A stretch of 58,319 bases of DNA from Spirochaetaceae bacterium (GCA_031277165.1 JAISLT010000118.1:1-58319), one strand, 5' to 3'; positions 34,133-44,103 are shown, counted from the first letter of the stretch. The notes: generated from the sequence alone by a model not told the origin. Translations and numbers: made by a program.

Positions 34133-37009
34133 ATGTTTCTTACCCGTCTTGACATCTTCGGTTTCAAGTCCTTTGCGGACCGTACCCGGATTGAGTTTGC
34201 CGAGGGCATCACGGCTCTTTTGGGCCCCAATGGCTGCGGAAAATCCAATGTGGTGGATGCCATTAAATGGGTGCTGGGGGAGCAGGCCGCCAAGACCCTG
34301 CGGGCCGAAAAGATGGAGGACGTGATCTTTAACGGCACCGAAAACCGCAAGGCCCTTAATGTGGCGGAGGTAACCCTAACCCTGTCTAACGACCAGGGGC
34401 TCCTTCCCATGGACCAGCCGGAGATCGAAATTCGGCGGCGGCTTTACCGTTCCGGGGAAAGTGAATATTCCATCAATGGGACCCAGGTGCGGCTTAAGGA
34501 AGTACGGGAACTCTTTTGGGATACCGGGGTGGGCAAGGCCGCTTATTCGGTGATGGAGCAGGGTAAAATCGACCAGATCCTCTCCAGCAAGCCCGAGGAA
34601 CGGCGTTACCTGTTTGAGGAAGCGGCGGGAATTACCCGGTACAAGATCCGCACCGCCGAGGCGGAACGGAAGCTGGAAAAAACCGAAGAAAACATGCGGC
34701 AGGCCGAAAGCATCCTGGGGGAAGTTAAGCGGTCCTACGATTCCCTTAAGCACCAGTCGGAAAAGACCCTAAAATACCGGACCCTGCGGGATGAAATTTT
34801 TCAGTTGGAATTGGATATTCAGCTTTTACGGCTTAAGCAGTTCCGGTACGAAAAGACCGGCCGGGACGAAGAACTCCGCCAACACCAAGGCCGCCGGGAT
34901 ACTATTAAGACAGAGATCGACGAAATCTCCAGATCCCTGGAAGAAAACCTGGACGTGGTCAACGCCCTGGAAGAAAAACTTGTGGACTACCAGAAAAACA
35001 TCTATGGCCTGGCGGTGGAAAAGAACGCCCGGGAAAAGGAAGGCCGGCTTCTTTCTGAACAAAGCGCCCAGTACAAACTTAAGATAAGCCAGAACGAAGG
35101 GCGGGAACGGGCCGCGGCGGCCAAAATCGAAGAATTGAACCGCGATGCCGCGGGGCAGGAACTGGAGATAAAAAACCTCCTTAAACAGGTGGCGGATATC
35201 GAAGCCAACATCGCATCCTTTGAAGAATCCATCGGCCTGGCCTCTTCCCGGATTGTGGAAAACGATACGCTGGTCCGGGAAAACGAGGGGGAAATCCGGC
35301 GCCTGGATGCCCAAAGGGCGGGGCTGGAAAAGGACCTGGAGGCAATTACCGACGATATTGTGGCGGCCCTGGATGCGGGCTTAAAGGATGCGGGTTATTC
35401 CACCCAGGAACGGCACAGCGCCGAGGCGTCCCTGGGCGAAACCCTGGTCCGGCTAAGGGATCTGTTGGCGGGCCCTGGGGGGGCGCCGCCGCTGAACCCG
35501 GCGGAAGCCCGGGACCTGGCAGAAAAGGCCCTGGAGCTCTTTGAACAGTACCGCAAAACCACCCCCGCCTTTATTGATGAATTTATAGCCCCCCAGGGGA
35601 TCATCACCCGGAAACGGGAATTGGACGGGCAGATCCGGTCCACGGCGGAAAAGGTCGTGGAACGGAGGGAACAGATTGCCGCCCTGCGCCGGGATAACGA
35701 AGAGCTTTCCGGCAAAATTGACCAGTACCGGGCGACCCTGGAGGAACTGCGGCTTAACCGGGTCCGGATGGACACCCAGGCCAAGGCGGCGGAAGAACAG
35801 GCCCGGCTGCTCCGCCGGGAATTGACGGGGCAGGAGGGGCTTTTAAAACAGATCCAGGAAGAGGTGGACTTTGACAGGAAACGGCTGGAAGATCTGGCCC
35901 GGCGGATTTCCGAAAACGAAGGGGCCATTACAGACATCGACAAAAAAGGGCTGGAATACAACGCGGAATTGCAAAAACTGGAAAAGGACATTACGGTAAA
36001 AAACGGCGATGCCGCGGGAAAGCAGGAGACGCTTAAAAAACGCAGCGCCGATCTGGTCCGGCTTCAGGAATCGCTGGAAAAGATCCACCGGGATCTGGTT
36101 CAGACCGAAACGGAAATTAAAAACATTCAAGACAATTTCCGGGAGACCCATTCCCGGGATCTGCTGGAATTTGAGGACAGGATCTTTACCATAACCGTGC
36201 CGCCGCCGGAACTGCGGGAAAAACTTTCCGCCGCCAAGGGGAACCTTCGGGAACTGGGGTCCGTGAACCTGATGGCCCCGGAAGAATTTGCCGAGACCAA
36301 AGAACGGTTTGAATTCCTTTCGGGCCAGCTGGCGGATTTGGAAAAGGCCCGGGGGGATCTGGAAGCGATGACCGCAGAGATTAGGACCGAATCTTCGGAA
36401 CTGTTCCTTGCCACCTATAATAAGATTAAAAAAAACTTCCACAACATGTTCCGGCGCCTCTTTGGAGGGGGCCGGGCGGAACTGCGGCTGGCGGATCCCC
36501 ACCACATATTGGAATCGGGGATAGAAATTTTTGCCCAGCCGCCGGGGAAAAAAATGGAAAACATTACCCTTCTTTCGGGGGGGGAAAAATCCATGACCGC
36601 CGTGGCCCTGCTTTTTGCCACGTACATGGTAAAACCTTCGCCCTTTTGTTTCCTGGACGAGATTGACGCCGCCCTGGACGAAAACAACGTGATCCGCTTT
36701 GTTCACCTGCTGCGGGAATTTGGCACCATCAGCCAATTTATCGTAATTACCCACAATAAAAAAACCGTCACCGGCGCCCAGACTCTGCTGGGGGTAACCA
36801 TGGAAGAATCGGGGATTACCAAGCTGGTTTCGGTCCGTCTGGAGCATGAAGACGCCGCCAGGGATACGTTCCAGGAAGAGCCCTTTATCGAAGAAGATGT
36901 GGAAAAAGAAGAGGGCTGGGAATTACCCCTGGGAATGGACGATCCCGCCAAGGTCCGTGAAGAAGAACTGCGGCCAATCCGGGGTGGGAAATTTACATCC
37001 GGCTCATAG
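34133..37009 (+). CDS. smc: SMC chromosome-segregation ATPase, short-arm form
   Basis: 958 residues, shorter than the 1150-1200 of most bacterial SMC. N-terminal head with Walker A GPNGCGKSNVVD (about 32-43), ABC signature LLSGGEKSMTAVAL (about 815-828), Walker B FCFLDEIDAALDENN (about 843-857). Between lie two long coiled-coil arms. The central segment (about 400-500) does not show the glycine-rich pattern of the normal SMC hinge. Forms a ring with ScpA/ScpB that compacts DNA. Overlaps the SpoIID gene tail-to-tail by 17 bp. Confidence 0.93.
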   Translation: MFLTRLDIFGFKSFADRTRIEFAEGITALLGPNGCGKSNVVDAIKWVLGEQAAKTLRAEKMEDVIFNGTENRKALNVAEVTLTLSNDQGLLPMDQPEIEIRRRLYRSGESEYSINGTQVRLKEVRELFWDTGVGKAAYSVMEQGKIDQILSSKPEERRYLFEEAAGITRYKIRTAEAERKLEKTEENMRQAESILGEVKRSYDSLKHQSEKTLKYRTLRDEIFQLELDIQLLRLKQFRYEKTGRDEELRQHQGRRDTIKTEIDEISRSLEENLDVVNALEEKLVDYQKNIYGLAVEKNAREKEGRLLSEQSAQYKLKISQNEGRERAAAAKIEELNRDAAGQELEIKNLLKQVADIEANIASFEESIGLASSRIVENDTLVRENEGEIRRLDAQRAGLEKDLEAITDDIVAALDAGLKDAGYSTQERHSAEASLGETLVRLRDLLAGPGGAPPLNPAEARDLAEKALELFEQYRKTTPAFIDEFIAPQGIITRKRELDGQIRSTAEKVVERREQIAALRRDNEELSGKIDQYRATLEELRLNRVRMDTQAKAAEEQARLLRRELTGQEGLLKQIQEEVDFDRKRLEDLARRISENEGAITDIDKKGLEYNAELQKLEKDITVKNGDAAGKQETLKKRSADLVRLQESLEKIHRDLVQTETEIKNIQDNFRETHSRDLLEFEDRIFTITVPPPELREKLSAAKGNLRELGSVNLMAPEEFAETKERFEFLSGQLADLEKARGDLEAMTAEIRTESSELFLATYNKIKKNFHNMFRRLFGGGRAELRLADPHHILESGIEIFAQPPGKKMENITLLSGGEKSMTAVALLFATYMVKPSPFCFLDEIDAALDENNVIRFVHLLREFGTISQFIVITHNKKTVTGAQTLLGVTMEESGITKLVSVRLEHEDAARDTFQEEPFIEEDVEKEEGWELPLGMDDPAKVREEELRPIRGGKFTSGS

Positions 37010-39065
37010 CCGCCCGGGGGTAATAGTGGCGGAGTATTTCTTCCGCGGTAAAACCCACGCTGGCCATGCCCGCCGCGCCATGCTGATCCAGCCCAATGCC
37101 GTGGCCGTAACCGGCGCCCTGAAAGACAAAGTACTCCACCCGGCCGCTGCGGGCAAGCTTATACCGGATAGTAAAAAGGCTTGATCGCAGGCTTCCCATG
37201 GCATTCCAAATGGCGTCCCCGGTGACCATCACCGATCCCTTGGATCCCCTTACCTCCACCGCGGTGATCCGCCCCGATATGCCCCGGCCCCGGCTGATGA
37301 TCTGGGTAATGTCCCCGGGATCTTCCGAAAGCCGCCGCCGGATTTCCGCCGGGGTAACCCATTTTTCCCAACGGTAGGCGGAAACATAGGAATACCGGGG
37401 CACCACGGAATAGGAATTGGGGGTATCCCGGACCCAGCGGTACAGGGCGTCCAGGGGAAGGGGCCCGGTCCGCGGGGGAACCAGTTTATCCGGCACCGCC
37501 TGCATATGGGCGTCGTAGCCCCACATGGTCATGGAATCTTCGCTGTACCCGCCGTGGTTGGCGGAAAAGTACGCCTTTAGGGGCTGCCGGCCTCCCATAA
37601 GGATCATGCCCCTGGTAAGGTCCACCGCATCGGTGGTTTTTTGGTTTTCCGAACCTACCCCGTGGTATGCCATGGAATGGGGGGTGCCAAAGAGATCAAA
37701 CCCCCGATCCGCAAACTGGTTCCGGTTGGCGATGCTGTAGGAACGGGCCGCAATTGTTTGGGCCTTTAGGGCTTCCGCGGGCCAGCTGTGGGGCATTTCC
37801 GAAGGAATAACCCCATAGAGGTACTCTTCCATGGGGACTATGTTAACCACCGTCATGCCGTTCGCCGTGGGCCGGAATTCCAGGGCCCCCCGGTAGGTTC
37901 TATTTGTCCCCGGAGCGCCGTTTACCACCCCCGCCACGATGGAGGTATCCTCGCTGCTCTGCAGTTCATACACCAGGGGCATGGCGGTGCGGATCAGTGT
38001 TTTATTGTCCTTGTCCCGGACGGTTAAGGAACCGTTGCCGGCGCCCCCGGTCCATTCCACCCAGAACTGTTCCCGGCCGGCGCCGGTATAGAGGCGGTTG
38101 CGGTCCCCCGCCAGGCCTATCCTAAAGGCGCCCCCGGCCTTAACCGAGACCAGGGTCCGCCGTTCAATCAGCCCTATACGGATGGTCCCTTCCCTGGGCA
38201 TGGGGGCCGCGGGTTTAACCTTGGGGGGATTCGCCCGGATTTGCCGGCGGATAAGGGAAAGCCCGTCTCCGCCGCCCCCGCCGGGGGCATGTTTCCGGGC
38301 TTCCGCCAGGGCCGCGGTAATCTCCCGGTTCCCCGGAAGCCTCGCACTGGCGGTTATAAGATAGTCCCTGGCCTTTCTCCATTCTTGCTTTGCCATAAAA
38401 AGCCGGCCCAGGGGAAGAAGCGCTTCGGTGAAGGAAGAATCCTGATCCCAGCAGGTTTGGAGGCATTTTTCCCCCTCGGCGGGATCCGTCCCGGTAAGAA
38501 GGAGCCCCAGCCTGTACCAGCCCATGGGCCGCCATTTGTTAATATCCAGGCTCCGTTTGTACAGTTCAATGGCCCGGCCGGGGTTTCCCGTTTCCTCGTA
38601 GGTCATGGCGGAATAAAAATAAAACTCCGCCTTGCTGCGGCTATCGGCCCGCGCCAGGGCCCTTTCCGCCGCGCCCCGCAGGGAAGCGGCCTTGGTGTAG
38701 TTGCTTAAAAGGCAGTATGTGTAAAATAACTCTACCTGGAGTTCCCCCTGTTCTTCGGGCTGCAAGCCGGGGGTTTTTAGCAGTTCCTCCAGCAGTTCCG
38801 CGGCCTTAACCATTTCTCCCAGTTCCCAGTGGATTACCACCAATTGGGATCTATCCTCCGGCCTGTTCCGGCCCCCGGCAAAACCTTCCGCCGCTTCCTC
38901 CACCCTGCCGGCATAGTACCCCTCCAGGGGAGGGAGTTTTTTCCCCTCCGGCTCCCCGCGGCCCCTGCAAAAAGCCCGGAAAGGAACCAGGGTACATACC
39001 AGAAGAATCAAAACGGCGGCGTACAACCGCAGGACCGCGGCTGCTGGGGCTTTGTCTAATAACAT
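36993..39065 (-). CDS. SpoIID/LytB-domain protein with N-terminal TPR repeats
   Basis: 690 residues: signal anchor (about 15-33), TPR-type helical repeats (about 50-260), then a SpoIID/LytB domain (about 350-680) with EEYLYGVIPSEMPHSWPAEALKAQTIAARSY-type core (key residues Glu in VIPSEMP) and HGIGLDQHGAAGMA near the end. SpoIID enzymes are lytic transglycosylases on denuded glycan; LytB activates amidase. Here a role in peptidoglycan remodelling outside sporulation is the best reading. Confidence 0.9.
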   Translation of the reverse strand: MLLDKAPAAAVLRLYAAVLILLVCTLVPFRAFCRGRGEPEGKKLPPLEGYYAGRVEEAAEGFAGGRNRPEDRSQLVVIHWELGEMVKAAELLEELLKTPGLQPEEQGELQVELFYTYCLLSNYTKAASLRGAAERALARADSRSKAEFYFYSAMTYEETGNPGRAIELYKRSLDINKWRPMGWYRLGLLLTGTDPAEGEKCLQTCWDQDSSFTEALLPLGRLFMAKQEWRKARDYLITASARLPGNREITAALAEARKHAPGGGGGDGLSLIRRQIRANPPKVKPAAPMPREGTIRIGLIERRTLVSVKAGGAFRIGLAGDRNRLYTGAGREQFWVEWTGGAGNGSLTVRDKDNKTLIRTAMPLVYELQSSEDTSIVAGVVNGAPGTNRTYRGALEFRPTANGMTVVNIVPMEEYLYGVIPSEMPHSWPAEALKAQTIAARSYSIANRNQFADRGFDLFGTPHSMAYHGVGSENQKTTDAVDLTRGMILMGGRQPLKAYFSANHGGYSEDSMTMWGYDAHMQAVPDKLVPPRTGPLPLDALYRWVRDTPNSYSVVPRYSYVSAYRWEKWVTPAEIRRRLSEDPGDITQIISRGRGISGRITAVEVRGSKGSVMVTGDAIWNAMGSLRSSLFTIRYKLARSGRVEYFVFQGAGYGHGIGLDQHGAAGMASVGFTAEEILRHYYPRAAMSRM

Positions 39066-39101
39066 GGGAATACTCCCTTATCGGCTTGGGTTTTTGAATT
39101 C

Positions 39102-39130
39102 TTGACAAAACACCGCCTGGGAAGGATAGT
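39102..39130 (+). promoter_or_regulatory. Predicted leaderless promoter of rpoN
   Basis: TTGACA (39102-39107, perfect), 17-nt spacer, GATAGT (39125-39130), then 7 nt to ATG 39138. The in-frame TTG at 39102 lies in the -35 box itself, which argues against starting there. Confidence 0.7.
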
Positions 39131-39137
39131 TTTAGGT

Positions 39138-40496
39138 ATGCTCCAACGTCAGGCTCTGATCCAAGAACAAAGACTCAAAATGAGCCCCCAGTTATTTCAA
39201 TCCATAAAACTTATGGAATTGCCTATTATGGATCTAAAAGAAAAGATTGGTGAAGAGCTTGAAAAGAACCCCGCCTTGGAGGTGCTGGAAGAGCCGGGGA
39301 TGCTGTCCCTGGACGCCGCCGAAGCCCCCCCCAGGGAAGACGACGATTACTTTGAAGCCAGCTCCGATTCGGGGTTTGTTCACCGGGGGGGCATGGACGG
39401 GGATCAACAGCGCCAGTTTCTGGAGGGGGTTATTTCGCGGCCCGAAACCCTGCAGGAACACCTCCTATGGCAGTTAGCCCTGGAAACGGCGGACCACGAG
39501 GTGCGGCGTATTGGGGAACTCCTTATTCAAAACCTCGATGACGACGGGTTCCACAAGGAGCCCCCGGAAAGCTTTTTTAAGGGAGAAAACCCCGGGAAAA
39601 TTAAAGAAGCCCTGGAACTGGTCCGTTCCCTGGACCCCCCGGGTACCTGCACCACCGGCTATAAAGAATCGTTACGTGTCCAGGTCCGGCTGCTTCCCGA
39701 TGCTCCGGCGGTTATGGCAGAAGCCCTGGATTATCTGGAGGACCTGGAAAGGGGGAATTTTTCCAGGATTTCGCCAATCCTGGGCTGTACCGAAGAGCAT
39801 CTGCGGCTTTGCTATAACCGTATACAGGAAGATCTTTCCCCCTTTCCGGGCAGGCAGTTCAATTCCGGGGGAACCCGGTATGCGGTGCCCGATGTGGAGG
39901 TCCGGCAACAGAACGGCAAATTTTCGATCTTCCTTAACAAAGAAGAAATACCCGTGCTGGGGATAAACCCCTTTTTTATGAAACTATCCGGCAATAGAAA
40001 AAGATCCGGCAAGGCCGCCAGGGATTTTGCCAGGGAAAACATCCGGGAGGCCCGGTGGTTTATTCAATCCATTAACCAGCGGAACCACACGCTGCTTAGG
40101 GTTGCCAGCGCCATTGTGGGGTTCCAGCACCCCTTCTTTATCCGGGGCCCAAAGTATCTGGCGCCCCTAACCCTTAGGGACATCGCGGGCGAATTGGGGA
40201 TCCACGAAACCACCGTTTCCCGGACCGCTAACAATAAGTATATACAGACCGAATGGGGCCTCTATGAACTGCGCCACTTCTTTTCAAATTCGATTACCGG
40301 TACCGGTTCCCAGGGTTCCCGGTTTTCCAAAGAGGGGGTTAAACAGATACTAAAAGAAATTATTTCCAATGAAAAACGGAACCTTTCCGACCAGGAATTA
40401 ACGGAGATCCTTGCCCAGCGGGAAATACCCCTGGCAAGGCGTACCGTAACAAAATACCGGAACGAACTTGATCTGGGTTCATCCTATACCCGCTAA
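39138..40496 (+). CDS. rpoN: RNA polymerase sigma-54 factor
   Basis: 452 residues from ATG 39138. Region I is LQRQALIQEQRLKMSPQLFQSIKLMELP-like (QLFQSIKLM, early), then an acidic region II and a core-binding region. The DNA-binding part has the HTH TLRDIAGELGIHETTVSRTA and ends with the RpoN box ARRTVTKYR (near 440). It directs transcription from -24/-12 promoters with AAA activators, none of which are in the window. hpf follows 19 bp downstream, as in many genomes. Confidence 0.95.
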   Translation: MLQRQALIQEQRLKMSPQLFQSIKLMELPIMDLKEKIGEELEKNPALEVLEEPGMLSLDAAEAPPREDDDYFEASSDSGFVHRGGMDGDQQRQFLEGVISRPETLQEHLLWQLALETADHEVRRIGELLIQNLDDDGFHKEPPESFFKGENPGKIKEALELVRSLDPPGTCTTGYKESLRVQVRLLPDAPAVMAEALDYLEDLERGNFSRISPILGCTEEHLRLCYNRIQEDLSPFPGRQFNSGGTRYAVPDVEVRQQNGKFSIFLNKEEIPVLGINPFFMKLSGNRKRSGKAARDFARENIREARWFIQSINQRNHTLLRVASAIVGFQHPFFIRGPKYLAPLTLRDIAGELGIHETTVSRTANNKYIQTEWGLYELRHFFSNSITGTGSQGSRFSKEGVKQILKEIISNEKRNLSDQELTEILAQREIPLARRTVTKYRNELDLGSSYTR

Positions 40497-40515
40497 ACAC
40501 AGGAGGATATGTCTT

Positions 40516-40806
40516 ATGAACATTGATATTAAGGCCGTACATTTTACCCTACGGGACGAGTCCAGGGATTATCTGGATAAAAAGATTGCCCGGATTCACA
40601 ATGCAGAAAACATGATCGTGGATCTTCTAATTACCCTTACCAAGGACAAGGATTTTTCCGCCGAAGCCACGGTGAATTTCCGCTGGGGCGTTTCGGTCCA
40701 TATTAAGGAAAACGACTTCGAGTTGGATCCGGCGGTGGATAAACTAATGGATAAATTGGAGCAGAAGATCACCAAAGAAAAGGAAAAGGTAAAAGAAAAG
40801 CGGTAA
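40516..40806 (+). CDS. hpf: Ribosome hibernation-promoting factor, short form
   Basis: 96 residues. RaiA/HPF fold: MNIDIKAVHFTLRDESRDYLDKK, then TLTKDKDFSAEATVNF and the basic, Lys/Glu-rich end. AGGAGG stands 10 nt before ATG. It binds the 30S decoding site in stationary phase. Position next to rpoN is the common arrangement. Lacks the long C-terminal domain used for 100S dimers by long HPF. Confidence 0.93.
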   Translation: MNIDIKAVHFTLRDESRDYLDKKIARIHNAENMIVDLLITLTKDKDFSAEATVNFRWGVSVHIKENDFELDPAVDKLMDKLEQKITKEKEKVKEKR

Positions 40807-40842
40807 CATGCCTTTGGCCGAATCCATGGCCGGAAAAACAAT

Positions 40843-40890
40843 AACCTCCCCGCCCGAAGGCGGGGTGTCAGACCCCACTGCGAATGAATG
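40843..40890 (+). repeat. Dispersed element A (copy 1) with terminator-like hairpin
   Basis: Contains CCCCGCC-CGAA-GGCGGGG (40848-40865) then a TCAGACCCCACTGCGAATGAA tail shared (ACCCCACTGNGAAT) with 47831-47885 and 51498-51553. After hpf the hairpin may also slow or stop transcription, although there is no T run. Confidence 0.55.
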
Positions 40891-40902
40891 AGAGGAGTAC
40901 AA

Positions 40903-41421
40903 ATGAAAACAACCCTGGAGGATCTAAAAAAACGAAGGAGCATCCGCCGCTATAGGGCGGATCAGATCAGCGGCGAAGAACTAGACGCCGTCCTTGAAGC
41001 GGGAACCTATGCGCCCACCGGCATGGGAGCCCAGTCTCCGTTGATAGTGGCGGTACAAAACAAGGCGGACCGGGATGCGATCGAAGGGCTTAACGACACC
41101 GTCTTTGGCGGACACGGGTGTTTTTACGGCGCCCCCACGGTGGTAAATGTCCTGGCGGATAAAACAAGCTCCACGCCGGTGGACGATGGAAACATGGTCA
41201 TAGCCAACCTGCTTAATGCGGCATATGCGGTGGGATTAGGTTCCTGCTACATCTACCGGGCAAAGGAAGTCTTTGAAAGCTCCGGCGGCAGGGAACTGCT
41301 GAAAAAATGGGGGGTGGATCCGGACAAGTATATTGGCATAGGACACGTGATCCTGGGTTATGCCATGGAGGATCCGAAACCCAAGCCCCGAAAGAAGGGA
41401 TATATCGTTAAAATACTGTGA
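40903..41421 (+). CDS. Nitroreductase-family flavoprotein
   Basis: 172 residues from ATG 40903, GAGGAG 5 nt upstream. FMN-binding RRSIRRYRADQIS at the start, LEAGTYAPTGMGAQS, and VGLGSCYIYRAKE in the C-terminal half. Reduces nitro compounds, quinones or similar with NAD(P)H; natural substrate unknown. A bidirectional terminator lies downstream. Confidence 0.93.
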   Translation: MKTTLEDLKKRRSIRRYRADQISGEELDAVLEAGTYAPTGMGAQSPLIVAVQNKADRDAIEGLNDTVFGGHGCFYGAPTVVNVLADKTSSTPVDDGNMVIANLLNAAYAVGLGSCYIYRAKEVFESSGGRELLKKWGVDPDKYIGIGHVILGYAMEDPKPKPRKKGYIVKIL

Positions 41422-41448
41422 CCGCCGGGGTTTTCAAATGTATTTAGG

Positions 41449-41482
41449 CAGTTCTAAAATCTGATATTTTTGAACTGCCCCT
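41449..41482. repeat. Intergenic hairpin GGCAGTTC / GAACTGCC
   Basis: GGCAGTTCTAAAAT ... ATTTTTGAACTGCC forms a stem of at least 8 bp with an A/T inner part, 28 bp after the nitroreductase stop. Resembles other GGAACAGCC-type hairpins in this window. Confidence 0.5.
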
Positions 41483-41540
41483 CATTTTAGAACTGTTCCG
41501 CCTATGAAAAACCCCGGGGCATGGGCCCGCCCTCCAAACA

Positions 41541-41569
41541 AAAAAGCCTTCCCCAAGGGAAGGCTTTTT
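41541..41569. terminator. Bidirectional rho-independent terminator
   Basis: AAAAAGCCTTCCC-CAA-GGGAAGGCTTTTT, a perfect 13-bp stem flanked by A and T runs, located between the convergent nitroreductase and cfpA genes. It can stop both transcripts. Confidence 0.9.
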
Positions 41570-41638
41570 ATATCCGCAGGCGCTTAGAAACACAGAGCCC
41601 GGTATGCCCCGGACGGCACATTTCTAAGCCCGCGGAAT

Positions 41639-43687
41639 TTAAATCTGCCGGATGCCGCCGCGTCCACGGCCGCCGGAACGGCCCCGGCCGCTCTTGCCGG
41701 CGCTCCGTTTGGGCTTGGCCGCCGCCGGCCTGCCCCGTCCCCCGGATTTTGCCGATTTGGCAGGCACCAGGGCGGAACTATCATCGTTGTTAAGCATATC
41801 CAGATACGCCTGGGCCGGGGCCTGGGAAACAGCCGCCGGAGCAGCTTCATCCGCCCCGGAATCGGCAAAGGACTGGGCAATATCATCCCGAATGGTGGAT
41901 CGCCGGCGGCTGAAGGATGCAAAGGCCGCATCCTGAAAGCCCTTGGAAACCCCATGGAGGAATTCGTTCAGCACGTTTGCCATTCCGTTAAGGGTAACTT
42001 TTTTCCGCTTAAGGGAGGTAATATCCACATCCAGGAGCAGCCCCGGCTGAATGTGGTAGGGGTTGATCATGTAATCAAACTTGTTAAATTCCTGCTCCAG
42101 TACCGCAAGCCTGTCTTCCATTACCCGCCGTTCCACGGGATAGCGGTAGTCGTACATGGCCTTCATTTTGTTCCGCATCAGGATGATCTTCTGATGAACC
42201 TTGTTTTTTTCGTAGATATAGGTTCTGTTCATCCTTTCAACTTCGGTTTCGCCGGTTTTGATAAAGGTAACCTCGTCCCAAACCTTGGCAATGTCCTCGT
42301 ACATGGGCTCGCCGGTTTTGGTTTTAATTTCCTTGCGGATCCTGTTTTTGTTTTTCTTGGCCAGATCCTTAAAATCGGTAACTTTAAAGGCGGGTTTGCC
42401 CCCTTCGTAAATTACCACAAGCACATCCCACAGATGTTGAACTTCATTTTCGAAGCTCTTCATCTGGACATCGTAGGCCTTGCGTTCTTCGATAAGCTGG
42501 GCGGAATCGTAGTAGCGCATCTTAACCTGGTAGCGTTCGTCGGGCAGGTGCGCCGCATCGGTATCTTCATATTCCCGTATTATAAGTTCCCGGGCATTCT
42601 TAAAGTTTTCAATGTACTGGTACCCCATTTTAGAGGTATCAAGAATTGAAGTGATCGAGTTGACGGCGGTATTGAAACCCCGGGTGCGGATGTTTTCAAT
42701 ATCGACAATTTTTTTAAGATTTTCCCGGATGTTAAGCTGATCGTACTCGGCGGGATCGATTTCGGCCCGCAGCCCGGAAAGCCGGTCCATGATATTCTTG
42801 GCCACCATGGAATAGCGCTTGGATTTGGGGTCTTCCATGTTGTCGTCGGTATAGCGGTCAATTCTGCCCATCTTGGTAAAGATAATCTCGCTGTCCGTAA
42901 GCTCTTCCTGCCCCTGATCAATCCGCTCGTCCTTAAGCTTCTCGATGTCCTTATCGATCGTTTCGATGATGTACTTGGAGAGCAGTTCCTTAATAAGGTA
43001 TTCCACCGTTACCTGGTAGTGGAAAATCGGACTGATAAGCTCGGAATCAAGGATATTGACGGAAAGTTTTACATCGGTAACAGCCTTGGGCTTAATAAGA
43101 TTGTCTTTAAAGGCGCATTTTACAATCGAATAGGCATTTTCACCCCGGATAAAGGCGCCGGTATCGGTCTTTTGCCGCAAAATGCTGTTGGTTAAATTTT
43201 CCAGGTCGTTGACGCCCCGCTGGATATGCCCCTGCAGGTGGCCGTACATGTTGATCATGGATTTTTCGATTTCGCCGGTATTGAACTTGTCGGCGCCCCC
43301 TACTTCGTCCAGAAGGTTGGCAACCTCCTTGGGGGTATACCGGGCCAGAACCTTGGTTTCTTCCTTGTCAATAAAATTCCGGACCTTTTTAACCATTTCA
43401 TCTTCGCTCGTTACCATGTAACGGTTAAACATGTTCTGGTAGTTTTGGTTGAAATAGTTATAGATCTTTTCTTTTAGACCACCCATTACATCCAAACGCT
43501 CAAGGGTATCCTTAGGCAGTTTTGAATTGATATGGTGGACAACCTTATTTGTTTCTTCCTCTAAAAGCTGGTTCACCTCGGCTTGTTGATCCCTGTATTC
43601 CTGGGCCAAAGAGTTTCTTGAACCAACGGCACTGGGTTTTTCGGGGTGAAATACGTTTGGACTTTTAGGCAGGTCTATGCTTCCCAT
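41639..43687 (-). CDS. cfpA: Cytoplasmic filament protein CfpA with RGG-rich tail
   Basis: 682 residues, ~78 kDa; matches in size, start ([20 protein letters not shown]) and helical content the treponemal CfpA that builds the cytoplasmic ribbon filaments. CfpA loss impairs chromosome structure and cell division in Treponema, as known from the genus. The body is alpha-helical and charged; the last ~40 residues are Gly/Arg/Lys-rich ([22 protein letters not shown]), an RNA/DNA-binding type tail I do not recall in other CfpA. AAGGAAGG precedes ATG 43687. Confidence 0.9.
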   Translation of the reverse strand: MGSIDLPKSPNVFHPEKPSAVGSRNSLAQEYRDQQAEVNQLLEEETNKVVHHINSKLPKDTLERLDVMGGLKEKIYNYFNQNYQNMFNRYMVTSEDEMVKKVRNFIDKEETKVLARYTPKEVANLLDEVGGADKFNTGEIEKSMINMYGHLQGHIQRGVNDLENLTNSILRQKTDTGAFIRGENAYSIVKCAFKDNLIKPKAVTDVKLSVNILDSELISPIFHYQVTVEYLIKELLSKYIIETIDKDIEKLKDERIDQGQEELTDSEIIFTKMGRIDRYTDDNMEDPKSKRYSMVAKNIMDRLSGLRAEIDPAEYDQLNIRENLKKIVDIENIRTRGFNTAVNSITSILDTSKMGYQYIENFKNARELIIREYEDTDAAHLPDERYQVKMRYYDSAQLIEERKAYDVQMKSFENEVQHLWDVLVVIYEGGKPAFKVTDFKDLAKKNKNRIRKEIKTKTGEPMYEDIAKVWDEVTFIKTGETEVERMNRTYIYEKNKVHQKIILMRNKMKAMYDYRYPVERRVMEDRLAVLEQEFNKFDYMINPYHIQPGLLLDVDITSLKRKKVTLNGMANVLNEFLHGVSKGFQDAAFASFSRRRSTIRDDIAQSFADSGADEAAPAAVSQAPAQAYLDMLNNDDSSALVPAKSAKSGGRGRPAAAKPKRSAGKSGRGRSGGRGRGGIRQI

Positions 43688-43834
43688 GTTTTTCCTTCCT
43701 TATTACGATAATATACAGAGTGTTTCCCGCAATTTGGTTGATTTTGGGATAGCCCCTGTTATAACAGATTCGTACCTAGGGTATAAGCGTATATCGCAAA
43801 ATAAAAAGTGTCAAGGGATCAATTAAAATTTCCC

Positions 43835-43863
43835 TTGAATTCGTTATTTTTTTTCTGTATAGT
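43835..43863 (+). promoter_or_regulatory. Predicted promoter of tRNA-Thr
   Basis: TTGAAT (43835-43840), 17-nt spacer, TATAGT (43858-43863), 20 nt before the mature tRNA 5' end. Confidence 0.65.
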
Positions 43864-43883
43864 CCAAAATAGTCTAAAAACGG

Positions 43884-43956
43884 GCCAAAGTAGCTCAGAT
43901 GGCAGAGCGGCGCACTCGTAATGCGCAGGTCTGGGGTTCGATTCCCCACTTTGGCT
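43884..43956 (+). tRNA. tRNA-Thr, anticodon CGU
   Basis: 73 nt. Acceptor stem GCCAAAG / CTTTGGC, D-arm GCTC-AGATGGCA-GAGC, anticodon stem GCGCA / TGCGC with loop CTCGTAA (anticodon CGT), T-arm TGGGG-TTCGATT-CCCCA. Discriminator U; no CCA is encoded, so it must be added after transcription. Confidence 0.97.
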
Positions 43957-44067
43957 AAAATTCGGGTCATTTTGACACACTTCGGCAACTATCCCGTGCC
44001 CAGGGCTGCGTTCAAGTTTTAGCTGTTACAGCCGGCGTCAACTTTGTGGACAGATCCTAAATATTAT

Positions 44068-44096
44068 TTGCTTGGGTGGTACTTTTTTAGTATTAT
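44068..44096 (+). promoter_or_regulatory. Predicted leaderless promoter of the XRE regulator
   Basis: TTGCTT (44068-44073), 17-nt spacer, TATTAT (44091-44096), then 7 nt to ATG 44104. Confidence 0.65.
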
Positions 44097-44103
44097 TACT
44101 CTT

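Noticed and set aside
35843-36847. 334-codon minus-strand frame within smc
   Set aside because: Antisense shadow of the SMC gene; no start signal.
43776-43988. 70-codon minus frame across the tRNA
   Set aside because: Antisense to tRNA-Thr; the GNRTPDLRITSA-type peptide is a well-known artefact.
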